Assembly (NCBI RefSeq): GCF_000517545.1 | Contig: NZ_BAIV01000010.1 | Coordinates: forward strand, 1 to 64,000 | DNA: 64,000 nt | DNA from: Bacteroides reticulotermitis JCM 10512 | Lineage (GTDB): Bacteria; Bacteroidota; Bacteroidia; Bacteroidales; Bacteroidaceae | Direction of reading: 5' to 3' | In this document: positions 1 to 10,326 of the stretch, piece by piece | Layout: each line of letters starts with the position of its first letter | Numbering within the stretch: the first letter of the stretch is position 1 | Made by a program: the position numbers and the translations under genes | The notes under the pieces: model-generated | Database searches by the model: none | Told to the model about the DNA's origin: nothing | The model's input: only the letters and a program-made list of their open reading frames with translations

Positions 1-128
1 AGCAACCCGCTGGGCTGAAACTTGGTATCTCCTCGGATTGTGTGTAGGCAACCGTTTTATTCACGTTTACTAGGAAATGCTTATTGTTTATGCAGTATCA
101 AGTTGTTTACGTATGGATAAGAAGCCAG

Positions 129-1592
129 TTAGGGCCTTTTCAACATGTCAGCAGCTCCCGGTCCGGAATGATTGGGATAACCCGGAGCATGATTCCGACA
201 TCTGGGATCGGCATCCACCTTGAGCGTACGATAGTCATCTTGCGTGCGAACAATATAATCGTCCAACATTGCGCGATGCTCTTTCAAAACCTGTTGATAG
301 GCCGATTTTGTAGCCAGGTTGCTGCGTTCGCCCGGATCTTTCTTCATGTCATATAGTTCCTCACCATTTCCTTCCAGGTAGTGGATGTATTTATACCTGG
401 AACCTCTTACCATACGTCCCGGGGTAACAATTCGCTCATATTCGCTATGCCATTCTGATACGGCGTACGGGTGAGTTTGAACTTGTTTTTCTCCTTTGAG
501 AGTAGGTGCCAGGCTGATACCTATTTTATCAGCGGGAACTTCGATACCAGCCAAATCACAAAGCGTCGGCAGTAGGTCGATTGTTGGTTGCGTTAGCAAA
601 TGGTTTATAGGCTTTTTCTGTTTCTTGATGCCCGGCCCTGCAAAAATAAACGGGACGTTGGTCATCTCATCATAGAAACTGATGTGTTTGGTTACCATAC
701 GGTGCGAGGCCATCCCGTCGCCATGATCGGATAAAATAACGACTATCGTATTTTTGCCGGCTGGGGTGGAGTAAAGTGCTTCCAAAACTTCATTGATTTG
801 TTTGGAAACCATTTGGGTATAGTATTGGAATGCTGCGATATAGTGACGATAATTTGTTTCGCTCCAGTGAGCCGCTTGGGTCATGCGTCGATGACTGCAG
901 CATATATATTGTATGGGGATGGTAGATCGTTCCAGTTCTCAATCTCAAAGTTGTCGGGCAAAGGAGGAAGTTCACCGGGAATGGGGTGATCCGTATGGAC
1001 TCCTTCATTTTCGCCGACGAATCCACAAATGTTGTGCGGGTTGAGAAAATCGGCAATGCAGATGAATGGTTCTTCAGGAGGATTACTTAGATAGGCAACG
1101 GCATCCTCACAAGTTCCTACATCCAGAAAACTATCATTGTTGACCGGGAAGTTCGGGTCGGTAAAGGGCTTGGCTACCGGGTCTTTATGTTTGAATCCTC
1201 TCAATGAACCCATATCATGACATTTGCCGAAATGGACTGCTTCATAGCCACTTTGGCTGAAGAGACTTCCCAGTGTAGCGGTGCTTTCCGGTAAACGAGG
1301 GTTGATGTGTTCGGCTGAATTGGAACGTACATTGGTTTGGTGAGGCATCATGCCACTCCATAGAGCTGCGCGAGATGGTTGACTGAGTGGGCAACCTACA
1401 TAGGCATTCGAGAAAACGACTCCTTTAGAGGCTACTTCATCAATCGACTGGGTATATCCTTGGGTCTGTCCATAAGCACCGACAACACGTTGCGTCAAAT
1501 GGTCGCATTGGATAATCAGGAAATTCGGTTTTTCTTGTGCTTGAGCAGCTAGGCTGCAAAGAGCTAATCCCATGAATGTAGATTGTTTTCAT
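129..1592 (-). pseudogene. S1-family sulfatase, serine type, frameshifted
   Basis: Exported sulfatase, expected to hydrolyse sulfate esters on host or dietary glycans in the periplasm. Two adjacent reading frames (881-1573 and 129-884) together give one alkaline-phosphatase-fold sulfatase. The N-terminal part has a metal-binding aspartate segment (LIIQCDH) and the maturation motif SQPSRAALWSG, that is S-x-P-S-R, so the formylglycine would come from serine and need an anSME maturase. The second part carries ILSDHGDGM and the C-terminal domain. The break is near base 901: one missing base would join ...PYNIY to CCSHRRMTQAAHW. A second slip lies in the signal peptide: ATG at 1592 starts MKTIYI, then the frame changes to MGLALCSLAAQAQ near 1573. 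The apparent ATGA overlap at 881-884 is therefore probably not a real start. A -7 box lies at 1627-1634. Reconstructed length is about 488 residues. The substrate cannot be read from sequence. Confidence 0.85.
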
Positions 1593-1626
1593 TCCGGTTT
1601 CGATTTAAATAATAATTGGTTCTTAG

Positions 1627-1634
1627 CAAAAGTA
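1627..1634 (-). promoter_or_regulatory. -7 promoter box of the sulfatase gene
   Basis: Minus-strand TACTTTTG fits the Bacteroidota TAnnTTTG -7 element. It lies 35 bases upstream of the ATG at 1592, which supports that start over the internal ATG at 1573. Confidence 0.45.
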
Positions 1635-1709
1635 CGGAAAAAAAACAGGTGCGGAGGATCGGTAAAGTAGTTTTGAACGCAAGTGGTAGGAATATGTACG
1701 AAAGTGAAA

Positions 1710-1750
1710 GAGGAGCAAAGTAAATTGGTGATTACTTTGCCCCTCTTTTT
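1710..1750 (-). terminator. Stem-loop terminator after rho
   Basis: Arms at 1710-1721 and 1734-1745 (GAGGAGCAAAGT with ACTTTGCCCCTC, one mismatch) close a 12-base loop, with a pyrimidine-rich tail on both strands. It lies just beyond the rho stop codon, so it probably ends rho transcription. Confidence 0.55.
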
Positions 1751-1775
1751 ATTACTTACAACTAAAAGTCGTTGA

Positions 1776-3980
1776 TTAGCTATTCATGCTCATAAGGAAT
1801 TCGTCATTGTCTCTAGTCTTTTCCAAACGGTCTTTTACGAAATCCATAGCTTCTATCGGATTCATGTCAGCTAGGTATTTGCGTAAGATCCACATACGGT
1901 CGAGTGTTGTTTTGTCAAGCAACAAATCGTCGCGGCGGGTGCTGGAAGCTACGATGTTTACAGCTGGGAAGATACGCTTGTTTGACAGGTTGCGGTCGAG
2001 TTGAAGCTCCATGTTACCGGTACCCTTGAATTCTTCAAAGATCACTTCGTCCATTTTAGAACCGGTATCGATCAGAGCGGTTGCAATGATGGTCAATGAA
2101 CCTCCGTTCTCGATATTACGAGCTGCTCCAAAGAAACGTTTCGGTTTATGCAATGCGTTAGCATCCACACCACCGGAAAGAACTTTACCGGAAGCAGGAG
2201 ATACGGTATTGTAGGCACGAGCAAGGCGTGTGATCGAATCAAGGAAGATAACTACATCATGTCCACATTCTACCAATCGTTTCGCTTTTTCCAATACGAT
2301 ACCCGCGATTTTCACATGGCGTTCTGCCGGTTCGTCGAAAGTAGAAGCGATAACTTCTGCATTGACGCTGCGAGCCATGTCCGTAACTTCTTCAGGACGT
2401 TCGTCAATCAGCAACATAATCATGTAAACCTCGGGGTGATTAGCGGCAATTGCGTTAGCAATGTCCTTCATCAAGATGGTTTTACCTGTTTTAGGTTGCG
2501 CTACAATTAGGGCACGCTGTCCTTTTCCGATTGGTGCGAAAAGATCGACTACTCGCGCTGACATAGAGTCAGAATAGCCTCTTTTGCAAAGTTGGAATTT
2601 CTCGTTCGGGAAGAGAGGTGTTAAGTGTTCGAAGGGGACACGGTCGCGTACAAAAGCCGCGTCACGTCCGTTTATTCTCGAAACCTTGACTAGCGGAAAG
2701 TACTTTTCTCCTTCTTTCGGCGGACGAATAACTCCTTCTACCACGTCTCCGGTTTTTAGTCCGAACAATTTGATTTGCGACTGAGATACATATATATCAT
2801 CCGGCGAAGAAAGGTAGTTGTAATCAGAAGAACGAAGGAATCCGTAGCCATCCTGCATAATTTCCAATACGCCAATTCCTGTTAGGATATCGTCGAATTC
2901 GTATGCTTTTTCACGTTCTTGCGATTTCCGTTCCTGAGGTGCAGGAGTGTCTCCTGTATTTGCATTGTTTTGTTGTGCAGGACGCGGTGCCGAAGGGCGT
3001 GGATTATTGCGTGCGGGGTTATTATTATTTGTATTGTTATTTTCGTGTGGGCGTGCAATGCGCGGACGTAGCGGTTGTTGTGCTTGCTGAGAAGGCTGTG
3101 ATGCCTGCTGTTGTTGCGGTTGCGGTGCCTGTTCGGGAGTAGTCGGTGCCAATTCGGCTTTTGTAGCTTCGAATTTTCCGAAAAGTTCAGTAGGAAGTTC
3201 TATCTTTTCAGAAGGAAGGTCTTCAATTGGAATGAAGTCATTGTTATCAATATTCGATAAAATGTTACTCTCCTCGTCAACAACCGGAGTTGGTTTCTTG
3301 GGTTTCACTTCTTCTACTTTGCTCTCAGCAGGCTTATTGGTTTTAAGAATAGGCTTAGCTTCGGGTTTCAAAACTTCCGAAGTAGCGGCTTCAGTGCTAA
3401 CTTTGGCTACCTCTTTTTTAGGTTCTGTCTTATTCTCGACTTTCTTTTCAGGCTCTACTGTCTTTTTGCGTGGACGTCCGGGAGCTTTGCGCTTAGCGGC
3501 TTTATCATCTGCCGACTCTTTAGCCGGTTGTTTGGCAGCAGCTACTTCTGCAGGTTTGCTGTCTTTAGCAACTACTGTATCTTTTGCGCCGGCTTCTTTA
3601 CTTGTGTTGTCTGCTTTGGGGGCAGTGTTAACTACCGCTTTTGCAACTTCTTTAGTTGTGTTTCCGGCTACTTCTTGGGGAGCTACTTTAGGTGTTGGCT
3701 TATTGGCTTCTTTGGTAACTTCTCCATTCTTAGTTGCAGATATTACTTTGTCTTCTTTTTTAGTAGCGACCCGTGAGCGTTTTTTCTTATCTTCTTTGCG
3801 TTCCTCTTTTAGTTTGTCGGCAGCAACCTTTTTAGTTGCCCCAACTATCGCTTGTTCATCTAATATTCGATAAACGAGTTCTTCTTTTTTTAGGGAGTCT
3901 GCTTTTTTAAGACCTAGCTCTTGGGCTATAACTTGGAGTTCCGACAAGCTTTTGTCGTTTAATTGGATAATGTTATACAT
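1776..3980 (-). CDS. rho: Transcription termination factor Rho with long disordered insert
   Basis: Hexameric RNA-dependent ATPase that ends transcription. It is 734 residues against about 420 in E. coli. Residues 1-48 are the Rho_N helical domain. Residues 51-360 are a low-complexity stretch: first K/A/E/P-rich, then Q/N/P-rich, with an AT-hook-like core (PGRPRK, about 167-172). The conserved part follows: cold-shock-type RNA-binding domain (362-440), Walker A QPKTGKT (495-501), Walker B VVIFLD (576-581), Q-loop [10 protein letters not shown] (601-610) and R-loop [11 protein letters not shown]. Bacteroides Rho is known to carry such an insert, and in B. thetaiotaomicron the insert drives phase separation needed for gut fitness. 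The start at 3980 fits a -7 box at 4124-4131, giving a leader of about 135 bases. The gene is monocistronic and divergent from the EFR1-type gene. Confidence 0.97.
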   Translation of the reverse strand: MYNIIQLNDKSLSELQVIAQELGLKKADSLKKEELVYRILDEQAIVGATKKVAADKLKEERKEDKKKRSRVATKKEDKVISATKNGEVTKEANKPTPKVAPQEVAGNTTKEVAKAVVNTAPKADNTSKEAGAKDTVVAKDSKPAEVAAAKQPAKESADDKAAKRKAPGRPRKKTVEPEKKVENKTEPKKEVAKVSTEAATSEVLKPEAKPILKTNKPAESKVEEVKPKKPTPVVDEESNILSNIDNNDFIPIEDLPSEKIELPTELFGKFEATKAELAPTTPEQAPQPQQQQASQPSQQAQQPLRPRIARPHENNNTNNNNPARNNPRPSAPRPAQQNNANTGDTPAPQERKSQEREKAYEFDDILTGIGVLEIMQDGYGFLRSSDYNYLSSPDDIYVSQSQIKLFGLKTGDVVEGVIRPPKEGEKYFPLVKVSRINGRDAAFVRDRVPFEHLTPLFPNEKFQLCKRGYSDSMSARVVDLFAPIGKGQRALIVAQPKTGKTILMKDIANAIAANHPEVYMIMLLIDERPEEVTDMARSVNAEVIASTFDEPAERHVKIAGIVLEKAKRLVECGHDVVIFLDSITRLARAYNTVSPASGKVLSGGVDANALHKPKRFFGAARNIENGGSLTIIATALIDTGSKMDEVIFEEFKGTGNMELQLDRNLSNKRIFPAVNIVASSTRRDDLLLDKTTLDRMWILRKYLADMNPIEAMDFVKDRLEKTRDNDEFLMSMNS

Positions 3981-4123
3981 AACAGTATAGTGAGTTTAAA
4001 TATATTTTTGCTGAAATATGGGCGCACAACTACGATAGGTAGCCACAGAGAAGCGAACATATAATTTGTTGTTATAATGAATTAGGGATATAAAAGTTGA
4101 ATCGTAGAATGTTTCAACGGGAC

Positions 4124-4131
4124 AAAGATAA
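4124..4131 (-). promoter_or_regulatory. -7 promoter box of rho
   Basis: CAAAGATA on the plus strand reads TATCTTTG on the minus strand, a perfect TAnnTTTG match. It predicts a rho leader of about 135 bases, long enough for autoregulation, though no riboswitch-like structure was recognised. Confidence 0.55.
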
Positions 4132-4183
4132 GCATTTTTTTTGGTTTAGTTACTAATTAAGTATTTTTTTCATTCTAAAAAGC

Positions 4184-4191
4184 TATCTTTG
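4184..4191 (+). promoter_or_regulatory. -7 promoter box of the EFR1-type gene
   Basis: TATCTTTG matches TAnnTTTG 30 bases upstream of the ATG at 4222. Confidence 0.5.
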
Positions 4192-4221
4192 TTATAATTA
4201 TGAATCCAAAACTGCTATAGT

Positions 4222-5058
4222 ATGATACTAAACGAGGCTCATTTAATCTATTTTTCCCCAACTCAAACTTCGAAGAAAATAGCTGAAGCTTTTGCTCGAG
4301 GCACCGGTATAAAACAAGTTATTATAACGGACCTTACTACGCATTCTGTCGATGCGATAGCACTTCCCGCATCCTCACTTGCTATAATTGTTGTTCCTGT
4401 ATATGGAGGACATGTCGCTCCGTTGGCGATGAAACGCTTACAGAATATTCAAGGAACGAACACTCCCGCGGTCTTGGTGGTGGTGTATGGAAATCGGGCT
4501 TATGATAAGGCTTTAAAAGATCTGGATCTTTTTGCGTCGAGTCATGGATTTAAGGTAGTTGCCGGAGCTACTTTTATCGGCGAACATTCATTTAGTACGG
4601 ATAAGCACTCCATAGCTGCCGGGCGTCCTGATTCGGATGATTTGGCTTTTGCCGGTAAGTGGGCTGAAACGGTGATGGAGAAGTTGCGCACAGTAGATTC
4701 TCCGAATAAGCTTCGTGCAATAAATGTATCTTCAATCCGTAAGCCTAATCAACCGCTTTTCCCTTTGCTGCGTTTTATTCGTCGCGCATTAAAATTACAG
4801 AGAAGTAGAGTCGCAGTGCCTCGAACCCCTTGGGTATCTCAGGAGAGTAAATGTACGCATTGTGGGCTGTGTGTGCAGCGTTGTCCCACCGGAGCGATAG
4901 CGAAAGGAGATGAATTGCATACCGATGCTGAGAAGTGTATCAGATGTTGTGCTTGCGTGAAAGTTTGCGCTCAGGGAGCAAGGGTGTATGAGACTCCCTT
5001 TGCAGCTGTGCTTGCCGACTGCTTTAAAAAGCAAAAGGCTCCGCAGACTATCGTGTAA
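4222..5058 (+). CDS. EFR1-family flavodoxin-ferredoxin fusion protein
   Basis: Predicted cytoplasmic electron carrier of 278 residues. The N-terminal half is flavodoxin-like, with an FMN phosphate-loop-like segment [11 protein letters not shown] (about 11-21) and [11 protein letters not shown] (about 57-67). The C-terminal part is a two-cluster bacterial ferredoxin: [16 protein letters not shown] (about 212-227) and [15 protein letters not shown] (about 238-252). Each has four cysteines for one [4Fe-4S] cluster. This matches the EFR1 (ferredoxin plus flavodoxin-like) family common in anaerobes; partner enzymes are unknown. A TATCTTTG box precedes the start. The 3' end overlaps the convergent tilS gene by 11 bases. 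Confidence 0.85.
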   Translation: MILNEAHLIYFSPTQTSKKIAEAFARGTGIKQVIITDLTTHSVDAIALPASSLAIIVVPVYGGHVAPLAMKRLQNIQGTNTPAVLVVVYGNRAYDKALKDLDLFASSHGFKVVAGATFIGEHSFSTDKHSIAAGRPDSDDLAFAGKWAETVMEKLRTVDSPNKLRAINVSSIRKPNQPLFPLLRFIRRALKLQRSRVAVPRTPWVSQESKCTHCGLCVQRCPTGAIAKGDELHTDAEKCIRCCACVKVCAQGARVYETPFAAVLADCFKKQKAPQTIV

Positions 5059-6331
5059 GCTTATAGATGACGACGCGCCGGGTAGTTTTATCTATCCGGA
5101 AGCGATTGTCTGTTCGCTCACCTATCAACCAGGCAATTTGTTCTCCACAACAGAGTACCCATTGATTCTCTTTTTGGCTAATTGAGAATTTGCAATCGGT
5201 CATGTAGTCGCTTACTTTCTTCCGGCCTTGCATTCCGAAAGGGACGAATGTATCTCCCAGTTCCCACTTTCGCATACTAATTGCCTGATTTAGCTTATCA
5301 GCATCGAAGCAGGCGGTGTTCTTATCCCGAGGGATGAGGAAATCGGATGAATAGGCTTGTTCTTCTTTCGTTAATTCGAAAGAGGGGAGGTTGGTGACTT
5401 TTCCTATAGGTTCGAGCAATAGAAACTCTCTGTCCCGGATTACTCGATGGCTTTTACTCATGAACTGTTTGCCCGCCTGTCCACCTATTGCCGCAGCCAG
5501 TATGTCTTTTATCTGACTAGGATTGAAGCCTAACGGATGCAGTATCTCAAATAGAATCGCCTGTGGGCTGACTTCATTTAATAATTGCTGAATGTGAATT
5601 CCCTCAGGAGTTTGCACCCGTTTTTTTCCTTCCGCAATCTCCTTATTATATATAGAAGAAACTTCATTGAGATTGTTTCCGGTTTCTAATAAGCTTTCAA
5701 TGATTGACGGATTTATTTCCTGCATGAGAGGAATCAAGTCCAGTCGGATTTTATTGCGGGTATATTCATTTTGCAAATTTGTACTATCGGTAACGTATGC
5801 TTGTCCAATGCTGGTTAGGTATTGGATGATTTCTTCCCGATTCACACACAATAACGGGCGTACAATTGCCTGATTGTGTGGTCGAATGCCTAGCAAACCG
5901 GCAATACCTGTACCGCGAATCAGGTTGAGCAGCATGGTTTCTATACTATCATCTTTATGGTGGGCTACGGCAACCACGTCGGCATGACGGGTTATTCTCA
6001 TTGTCTCAAACCACTCATAACGCAATTCCCGGGCAGCCATTTCTATGGAAATTTGCTTCTCGGATGCATACTGCACAGTATCGAAATGAACTGTGTGTAG
6101 TTGTACGCCTATCTCTTTGCAGAGCCTCTCTACAAATAACTCATCCCGGTTGGATTCCGCACCTCGCAAGTGGAAATTACAGTGGGCAGCTTCGCAATGA
6201 TATCCGGCATTATGAAGAAGGCGAAGGAGGGCAACTGAATCGGCTCCACCGCTAAGTGCTACAAGAATTTTGTCTTTCGGTGAGAACAAATTTTCTTTTT
6301 CGATGAATTGTATTACGCGTTTGGCTATCAT
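5048..6331 (-). CDS. tilS: tRNA(Ile)-lysidine synthase
   Basis: N-type PP-loop ATPase that adds lysine to C34 of tRNA-Ile(CAU), so the tRNA reads AUA rather than AUG; normally essential. The ATP-binding signature VALSGGADS is at about residues 25-33. TilS-type conserved segments follow ([33 protein letters not shown]), and a C-terminal TilS substrate-binding domain ends the 427-residue protein. I chose ATG 6331 over an in-frame ATG at 6349, because a strong -7 box (TACCTTTG on the minus strand, 6337-6344) lies between them and would put the transcript start at about 6331-6333. The mRNA may therefore be leaderless. Confidence 0.95.
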   Translation of the reverse strand: MIAKRVIQFIEKENLFSPKDKILVALSGGADSVALLRLLHNAGYHCEAAHCNFHLRGAESNRDELFVERLCKEIGVQLHTVHFDTVQYASEKQISIEMAARELRYEWFETMRITRHADVVAVAHHKDDSIETMLLNLIRGTGIAGLLGIRPHNQAIVRPLLCVNREEIIQYLTSIGQAYVTDSTNLQNEYTRNKIRLDLIPLMQEINPSIIESLLETGNNLNEVSSIYNKEIAEGKKRVQTPEGIHIQQLLNEVSPQAILFEILHPLGFNPSQIKDILAAAIGGQAGKQFMSKSHRVIRDREFLLLEPIGKVTNLPSFELTKEEQAYSSDFLIPRDKNTACFDADKLNQAISMRKWELGDTFVPFGMQGRKKVSDYMTDCKFSISQKENQWVLCCGEQIAWLIGERTDNRFRIDKTTRRVVIYKLTR

Positions 6332-6336
6332 AACAG

Positions 6337-6344
6337 CAAAGGTA
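6337..6344 (-). promoter_or_regulatory. -7 promoter box of tilS (decides the start)
   Basis: Minus-strand TACCTTTG ends only 6 bases before the ATG at 6331. If used, it excludes the upstream ATG at 6349 and gives almost no 5' leader. Confidence 0.5.
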
Positions 6345-6573
6345 ATCATTTATCATTTTGTAAGAGGTGAATCGAACTGAAAAGTTTATTAATATTGAAT
6401 GTGAATCTGTTTCTTAAATGCGTTGTAATTAGCTGGATATGTAAAGTTTAAATTGCACTTGTATGGTTGTCCCTTTTATTCAAGGATACTGGGGGTAGGG
6501 GAGGGTGTTAGAGAGAAAAATGCTTCCTATTTAAAAACAGTCTAAATAATTTGTTCTCTCCAAAGTTATGAAT

Positions 6574-6581
6574 TATCTTTG
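6574..6581 (+). promoter_or_regulatory. -7 promoter box of feoAB (decides the start)
   Basis: TATCTTTG at 6574-6581, with a TTTG -33 element 20 bases upstream (6550-6553). The predicted transcript starts after the in-frame TTG at 6579, so translation should begin at ATG 6600. Confidence 0.6.
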
Positions 6582-6599
6582 CACAAAATTTATATAAAT

Positions 6600-9080
6600 A
6601 TGCGTTTATCCGAATTAAAAACCGGTGAGAAGGGTGTTATAGTGAAGGTGTTGGGACATGGTGGTTTCCGCAAACGTATCGTTGAAATGGGCTTTATTAA
6701 AGGAAAGACCGTGGAAGTACTATTGAATGCTCCATTGAAAGACCCTATAAAGTATAAAGTTCTTGGTTATGAAATATCGCTTCGTCGGCAAGAAGCTGAG
6801 ATGATCGAGGTCATCAGTGAAGAAGAAGCTAAAAAGCAGGTAGAACAAACAATATATCATGAGGGATTGCCCGAAGACCTTTCAGTGAAAGATGAAGATC
6901 TAAAACGATTGGCTTTGGGAAAGCGCCGCACGATTAATGTTGCTTTGGTAGGAAATCCTAATTGCGGGAAAACTTCCCTGTTTAATCTAGCTTCCGGTGC
7001 TCACGAGCATGTAGGAAACTATAGCGGGGTGACAGTGGATGCCAAAGAAGGTTACTTTGAATTTGAAGGTTACCACTTTCGGCTTGTCGACCTGCCGGGA
7101 ACTTATTCGCTTTCGGCTTATACGCCTGAAGAGATTTATGTTCGTCGCCATATTATCGACGAAACGCCGGACGTTATAATCAATGTAGTAGATTCTTCTA
7201 ATTTGGAGCGAAATTTATATCTTACCACTCAGCTGATCGATATGAATGTTCGCATGGTAGTAGCGCTCAATATTTATGATGAATTAGAATCTAGTGGGAA
7301 TACGTTGGATTATAAGCTTCTGAGTAAGCTGTTTGGCGTTCCGATGGTCCCGACTGTCTGCAAAAAGAATCGGGGAGTTGATACTCTTTTTCATGTAGTG
7401 ATCAACCTTTACGAAGGAGTTGATTTCTTTGATAAACGAGGAAAGATGGATGCGGAAGTGCTGAAAGATCTAACCGAATGGCATGACTCGTTGGAGGGTC
7501 ATAAGCACCATGAAGAAGGACACCTGGAAGATTATGTGAAAGAGTCTCCTGAACGTGTATTCCGGCATATTCATATAAATCACGGACCCGATTTGGAAAA
7601 GGCGATTGATGCTGTTAAAGAAGAGGTCGCAAAAAATGAGTCTATCCGATATCGATATTCTACTCGCTTCCTCGCTATCAAATTATTGGAAAATGATCCG
7701 GATATAGAGCATCTTGTCCGCGTATTACCCAATGGAGAAGAGATACTTCATGTACGCGATAAGATGGCAAAGCGTGTGCAGGTTTCAGTGAACGAAGATT
7801 GTGAATCGGCAATAACCGATGCTAAATATGGTTTCATTAGCGGCGCTTTGAAAGAAACATTTACGGATAACCATTTGGAGCAGAAGCAAACAACTAAAGC
7901 GTTGGATGCGATTGTGACTCATCGGATCTGGGGATATCCCATTTTCTTTTTATTTATGTATTTGATGTTCGAAAGTACATTTGTACTTGGAGAATATCCA
8001 ATGATGGGGATCGAATGGACTGTAGAGCAATTGGGAAACCTGATTCGTAGTTACATGGCCGATGGCCCGCTTAAAGACCTTTTGGTTGATGGAATACTGG
8101 GCGGTGTAGGTGGAGTAATCGTATTCTTACCAAACATTTTAATCTTGTATTTCTGCATTTCTTTGATGGAGGATTCCGGTTATATGGCGCGTGCGGCTTT
8201 TATCATGGATAAAATCATGCATAAAATGGGACTGCATGGCAAATCATTTATACCGTTAATTATGGGATTTGGATGTAATGTACCGGCTATTATGGCTTCC
8301 CGTACGATTGAGAACCGTAAGAGTCGGCTTATTACCATGCTGATCAATCCTTTGATGTCGTGTAGTGCCCGTCTGCCTATTTATCTGTTATTAGTCGGTG
8401 CTTTCTTTCCGAAAAACGGAGGCTTGGTACTCTTTAGCTTATATGCTATCGGCATTCTGCTTGCTGTTGGGTTAGCGAGGTTATTTAGCCGTTTCCTGGT
8501 TAAGGGTGATGATACTCCTTTCGTAATGGAGTTACCTCCATATCGCATGCCAACAGCCAAGTCTATTTTTCGGCATACATGGGAGAAAGGTTCTCAATAT
8601 TTGAAGAAAATGGGAGGTATCATCATGATTGCTTCCATTATAATTTGGTTTTTAGGTTATTATCCGAACCATGATGGCTATGAAACAGTAGCAGAGCAGC
8701 AAGAAAATTCCTATATTGGACAGCTGGGGCAAGCTGTAGAGCCTGTGTTGGAGCCATTGGGGTTTGATTGGAAGTTAAGTATCGGGTTGATATCCGGCTT
8801 AGGAGCAAAAGAGTTGGTGGTTAGTACAATGGGAGTATTATATGCTAATAGTCCGGATGCTGATTCGGTAAGCTTGGGTGAGCGTATTCCCATAACTCCG
8901 TTGGTTGCATTCTGCTATATGCTTTTTGTACTTATTTATTTTCCATGTGTGGCTTCGTTAGTTGCTATAAAGCAAGAATCAGGTAGTTGGAAATGGGCGC
9001 TTTTCGCCGCGGTATACACTACCGGGTTGGCATGGATTGTTTCATTTACCGTTTATCAGATAGGAGGTCTGTTTTTATGA
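6600..9080 (+). CDS. feoB: Ferrous iron transporter, FeoA-FeoB fusion
   Basis: Inner-membrane Fe(II) importer with a G-protein domain. Residues 1-75 form an FeoA (SH3-like) domain fused to FeoB, the usual Bacteroides arrangement. The G domain follows: G1 GNPNCGKTSLFN (about 117-128), the G3 region VDLPGTYSLSAYTPEE, and a G4-like NIYDE. After an acidic/His-rich linker, the FeoB membrane part has two Gate repeats (for example EDSGYMARAAFIMDK and MGFGCNVPAIMASRTIENR) and roughly ten membrane segments. Total 826 residues. ATG 6600 was chosen because a TTG further upstream lies inside the promoter. The stop overlaps the next ATG (ATGA), so the small Cys-rich protein is translationally coupled. Confidence 0.96.
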   Translation: MRLSELKTGEKGVIVKVLGHGGFRKRIVEMGFIKGKTVEVLLNAPLKDPIKYKVLGYEISLRRQEAEMIEVISEEEAKKQVEQTIYHEGLPEDLSVKDEDLKRLALGKRRTINVALVGNPNCGKTSLFNLASGAHEHVGNYSGVTVDAKEGYFEFEGYHFRLVDLPGTYSLSAYTPEEIYVRRHIIDETPDVIINVVDSSNLERNLYLTTQLIDMNVRMVVALNIYDELESSGNTLDYKLLSKLFGVPMVPTVCKKNRGVDTLFHVVINLYEGVDFFDKRGKMDAEVLKDLTEWHDSLEGHKHHEEGHLEDYVKESPERVFRHIHINHGPDLEKAIDAVKEEVAKNESIRYRYSTRFLAIKLLENDPDIEHLVRVLPNGEEILHVRDKMAKRVQVSVNEDCESAITDAKYGFISGALKETFTDNHLEQKQTTKALDAIVTHRIWGYPIFFLFMYLMFESTFVLGEYPMMGIEWTVEQLGNLIRSYMADGPLKDLLVDGILGGVGGVIVFLPNILILYFCISLMEDSGYMARAAFIMDKIMHKMGLHGKSFIPLIMGFGCNVPAIMASRTIENRKSRLITMLINPLMSCSARLPIYLLLVGAFFPKNGGLVLFSLYAIGILLAVGLARLFSRFLVKGDDTPFVMELPPYRMPTAKSIFRHTWEKGSQYLKKMGGIIMIASIIIWFLGYYPNHDGYETVAEQQENSYIGQLGQAVEPVLEPLGFDWKLSIGLISGLGAKELVVSTMGVLYANSPDADSVSLGERIPITPLVAFCYMLFVLIYFPCVASLVAIKQESGSWKWALFAAVYTTGLAWIVSFTVYQIGGLFL

Positions 9081-9292
9081 GTAATTGGCAAGAATGGGTA
9101 GTATTAGTACTTGTAGCACTTTGTGTGCTACGAATACTTTATGGATTCTTACTGTTTTTTCGGCGAGCACGAAAAAGTAAGAATCCTTGTGATAGTTGTG
9201 TAAGTGGTTGTGAACTAAAGGATATGATGGATAAGAAGCGCCACGAGTGTGGTGACGGGCAAAAAAACAAGAAGAAAAAATGCTGTGGATAG
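9077..9292 (+). CDS. FeoB-associated Cys-rich membrane protein
   Basis: 71-residue protein starting in the ATGA overlap with feoB. It has one N-terminal membrane helix (about residues 6-26), a basic stretch (RRARKSKN) and two cysteine groups: CDSCVSGC (about 35-42) and a C-terminal CC within a Lys-rich tail. Small Cys-rich proteins are encoded after feoB in many Bacteroidota and replace FeoC. A role in handing over iron or stabilising FeoB is inferred from position only. Confidence 0.85.
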   Translation: MSNWQEWVVLVLVALCVLRILYGFLLFFRRARKSKNPCDSCVSGCELKDMMDKKRHECGDGQKNKKKKCCG

Positions 9293-9314
9293 TTGGTAAT
9301 TACAAATTTTGTAC

Positions 9315-9322
9315 TACCTTTG
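9315..9322 (+). promoter_or_regulatory. -7 promoter box of tRNA-Cys
   Basis: TACCTTTG lies 22 bases before the tRNA 5' end. Confidence 0.55.
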
Positions 9323-9343
9323 CAACCGCAATCCGGAAAATAA

Positions 9344-9415
9344 GGTTCCTTGGATGAGTGGCTTAGTCAGCGGTCTGCAAAACCGTGTACGGCGGTTCGA
9401 ATCCGCCAGGAACCT
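9344..9415 (+). tRNA. tRNA-Cys (GCA)
   Basis: Full cloverleaf: acceptor GGTTCCT/AGGAACC, D-arm with GATGAGTGGCTTAGTC, anticodon arm GCGGT-CTGCAAA-ACCGT with anticodon GCA, T-arm GGCGG-TTCGAAT-CCGCC, and U as discriminator. CCA is not encoded. It has its own promoter and a terminator directly downstream. Confidence 0.96.
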
Positions 9416-9419
9416 CAAT

Positions 9420-9456
9420 AAACCCTTTTAGAATTAATCTGAGAGGGTTTTTCTTT
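9420..9456 (+). terminator. Intrinsic terminator after tRNA-Cys
   Basis: A 13-bp stem (9420-9432 with 9438-9450, including G-U pairs) is followed by TTCTTTT. Confidence 0.75.
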
Positions 9457-10326
9457 TCCCTGAATCGAAAATGCTACTACAGAATTTAAAAGGGGCAATC
9501 CGAAAACTCTGTGGGTATGTTAAACTATCCGGTCGTTTGCATCTTTGTAATGTGCTAATATCTTTTCGTAAAGCGTTATATTTCAATTAACATCTGTCGT
9601 TTATTGATATATAGAATACTTCGAAGCTTTGTATTTAACGTTTGTCGTCCACATACTTTTCGACTTGATCCAAAAATACACTCTGTTTTTTTCTGATAAA
9701 CACGGAATGCACTCACGTCTAACAATCCCGCCAGAAGTGGATCATATCGAATTCCTGAAGGTTTAAGGTGAGCCCTCTTGATCAATAATTATTGGTATCA
9801 TTTCAGGGTTCTTGAGAAATAACATATTTCTCAAGAATGGAGGCATATCACTGTATTATTCTGATGAGAATATTATTTGTCTGGCTGTCTGTTATAAATT
9901 GTATATTATTTGATTTGTCTTATAGAACGCCATAGTTCGTTCATCCTGAACACACTTCTTGTTTTGTGTACATGCGCTGTTTTATCTGTATACTTTTTTT
10001 ATTGCTGTTTTTATCATATTTACATGCGTTTACTCTAACGGCTGTTTCCTTTTTCTCGTTATAAAGGGGGATGGTTGGTTCATGAATCCATTCGATATAA
10101 TCCGTTTTTGCGTGCAACGATAACATAACTTTGCATAATCTGTTTTCTTTAAATTACTATTCGTGTTAACTAACTCTTGTAATCGATTACCTGACAAAGA
10201 TACGATGCCGCTTGACGGAGGGTATGCACATTGACGCTCATTGACGCACAGCGGAAAACAAAAAAACGGGAATGAACTCGAAAAAAGATAGGGTTGTTTG
10301 TCCAAAAAGATCAGGCTCTTTTAGGG
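9457..10326. other. Gene-free stretch after tRNA-Cys
   Basis: About 870 bases, AT-rich, with only short ORFs lacking promoters or recognisable motifs. The only clear structure is a small perfect hairpin at 9811-9835 (CTTGAGAAAT with ATTTCTCAAG). No tRNA-derived attachment repeat was found, although a tRNA gene next to a mobile-type gene fragment makes this a plausible old integration site. Confidence 0.4.

Noticed and set aside
84..356. 90-codon ORF on the plus strand
   Set aside because: Antisense to the sulfatase C-terminus with no promoter or domain; a shadow ORF.
881..884. ATGA overlap as real translational coupling in the sulfatase
   Set aside because: Residues upstream of that ATG in the second frame (CCSHRR) already match the family, so the overlap is a by-product of the frame slip.
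3232..3873. 213-codon hydrophobic ORF on the plus strand opposite rho
   Set aside because: Produced by the low-complexity Lys/Ala-rich stretch of rho read in antisense; no independent evidence.
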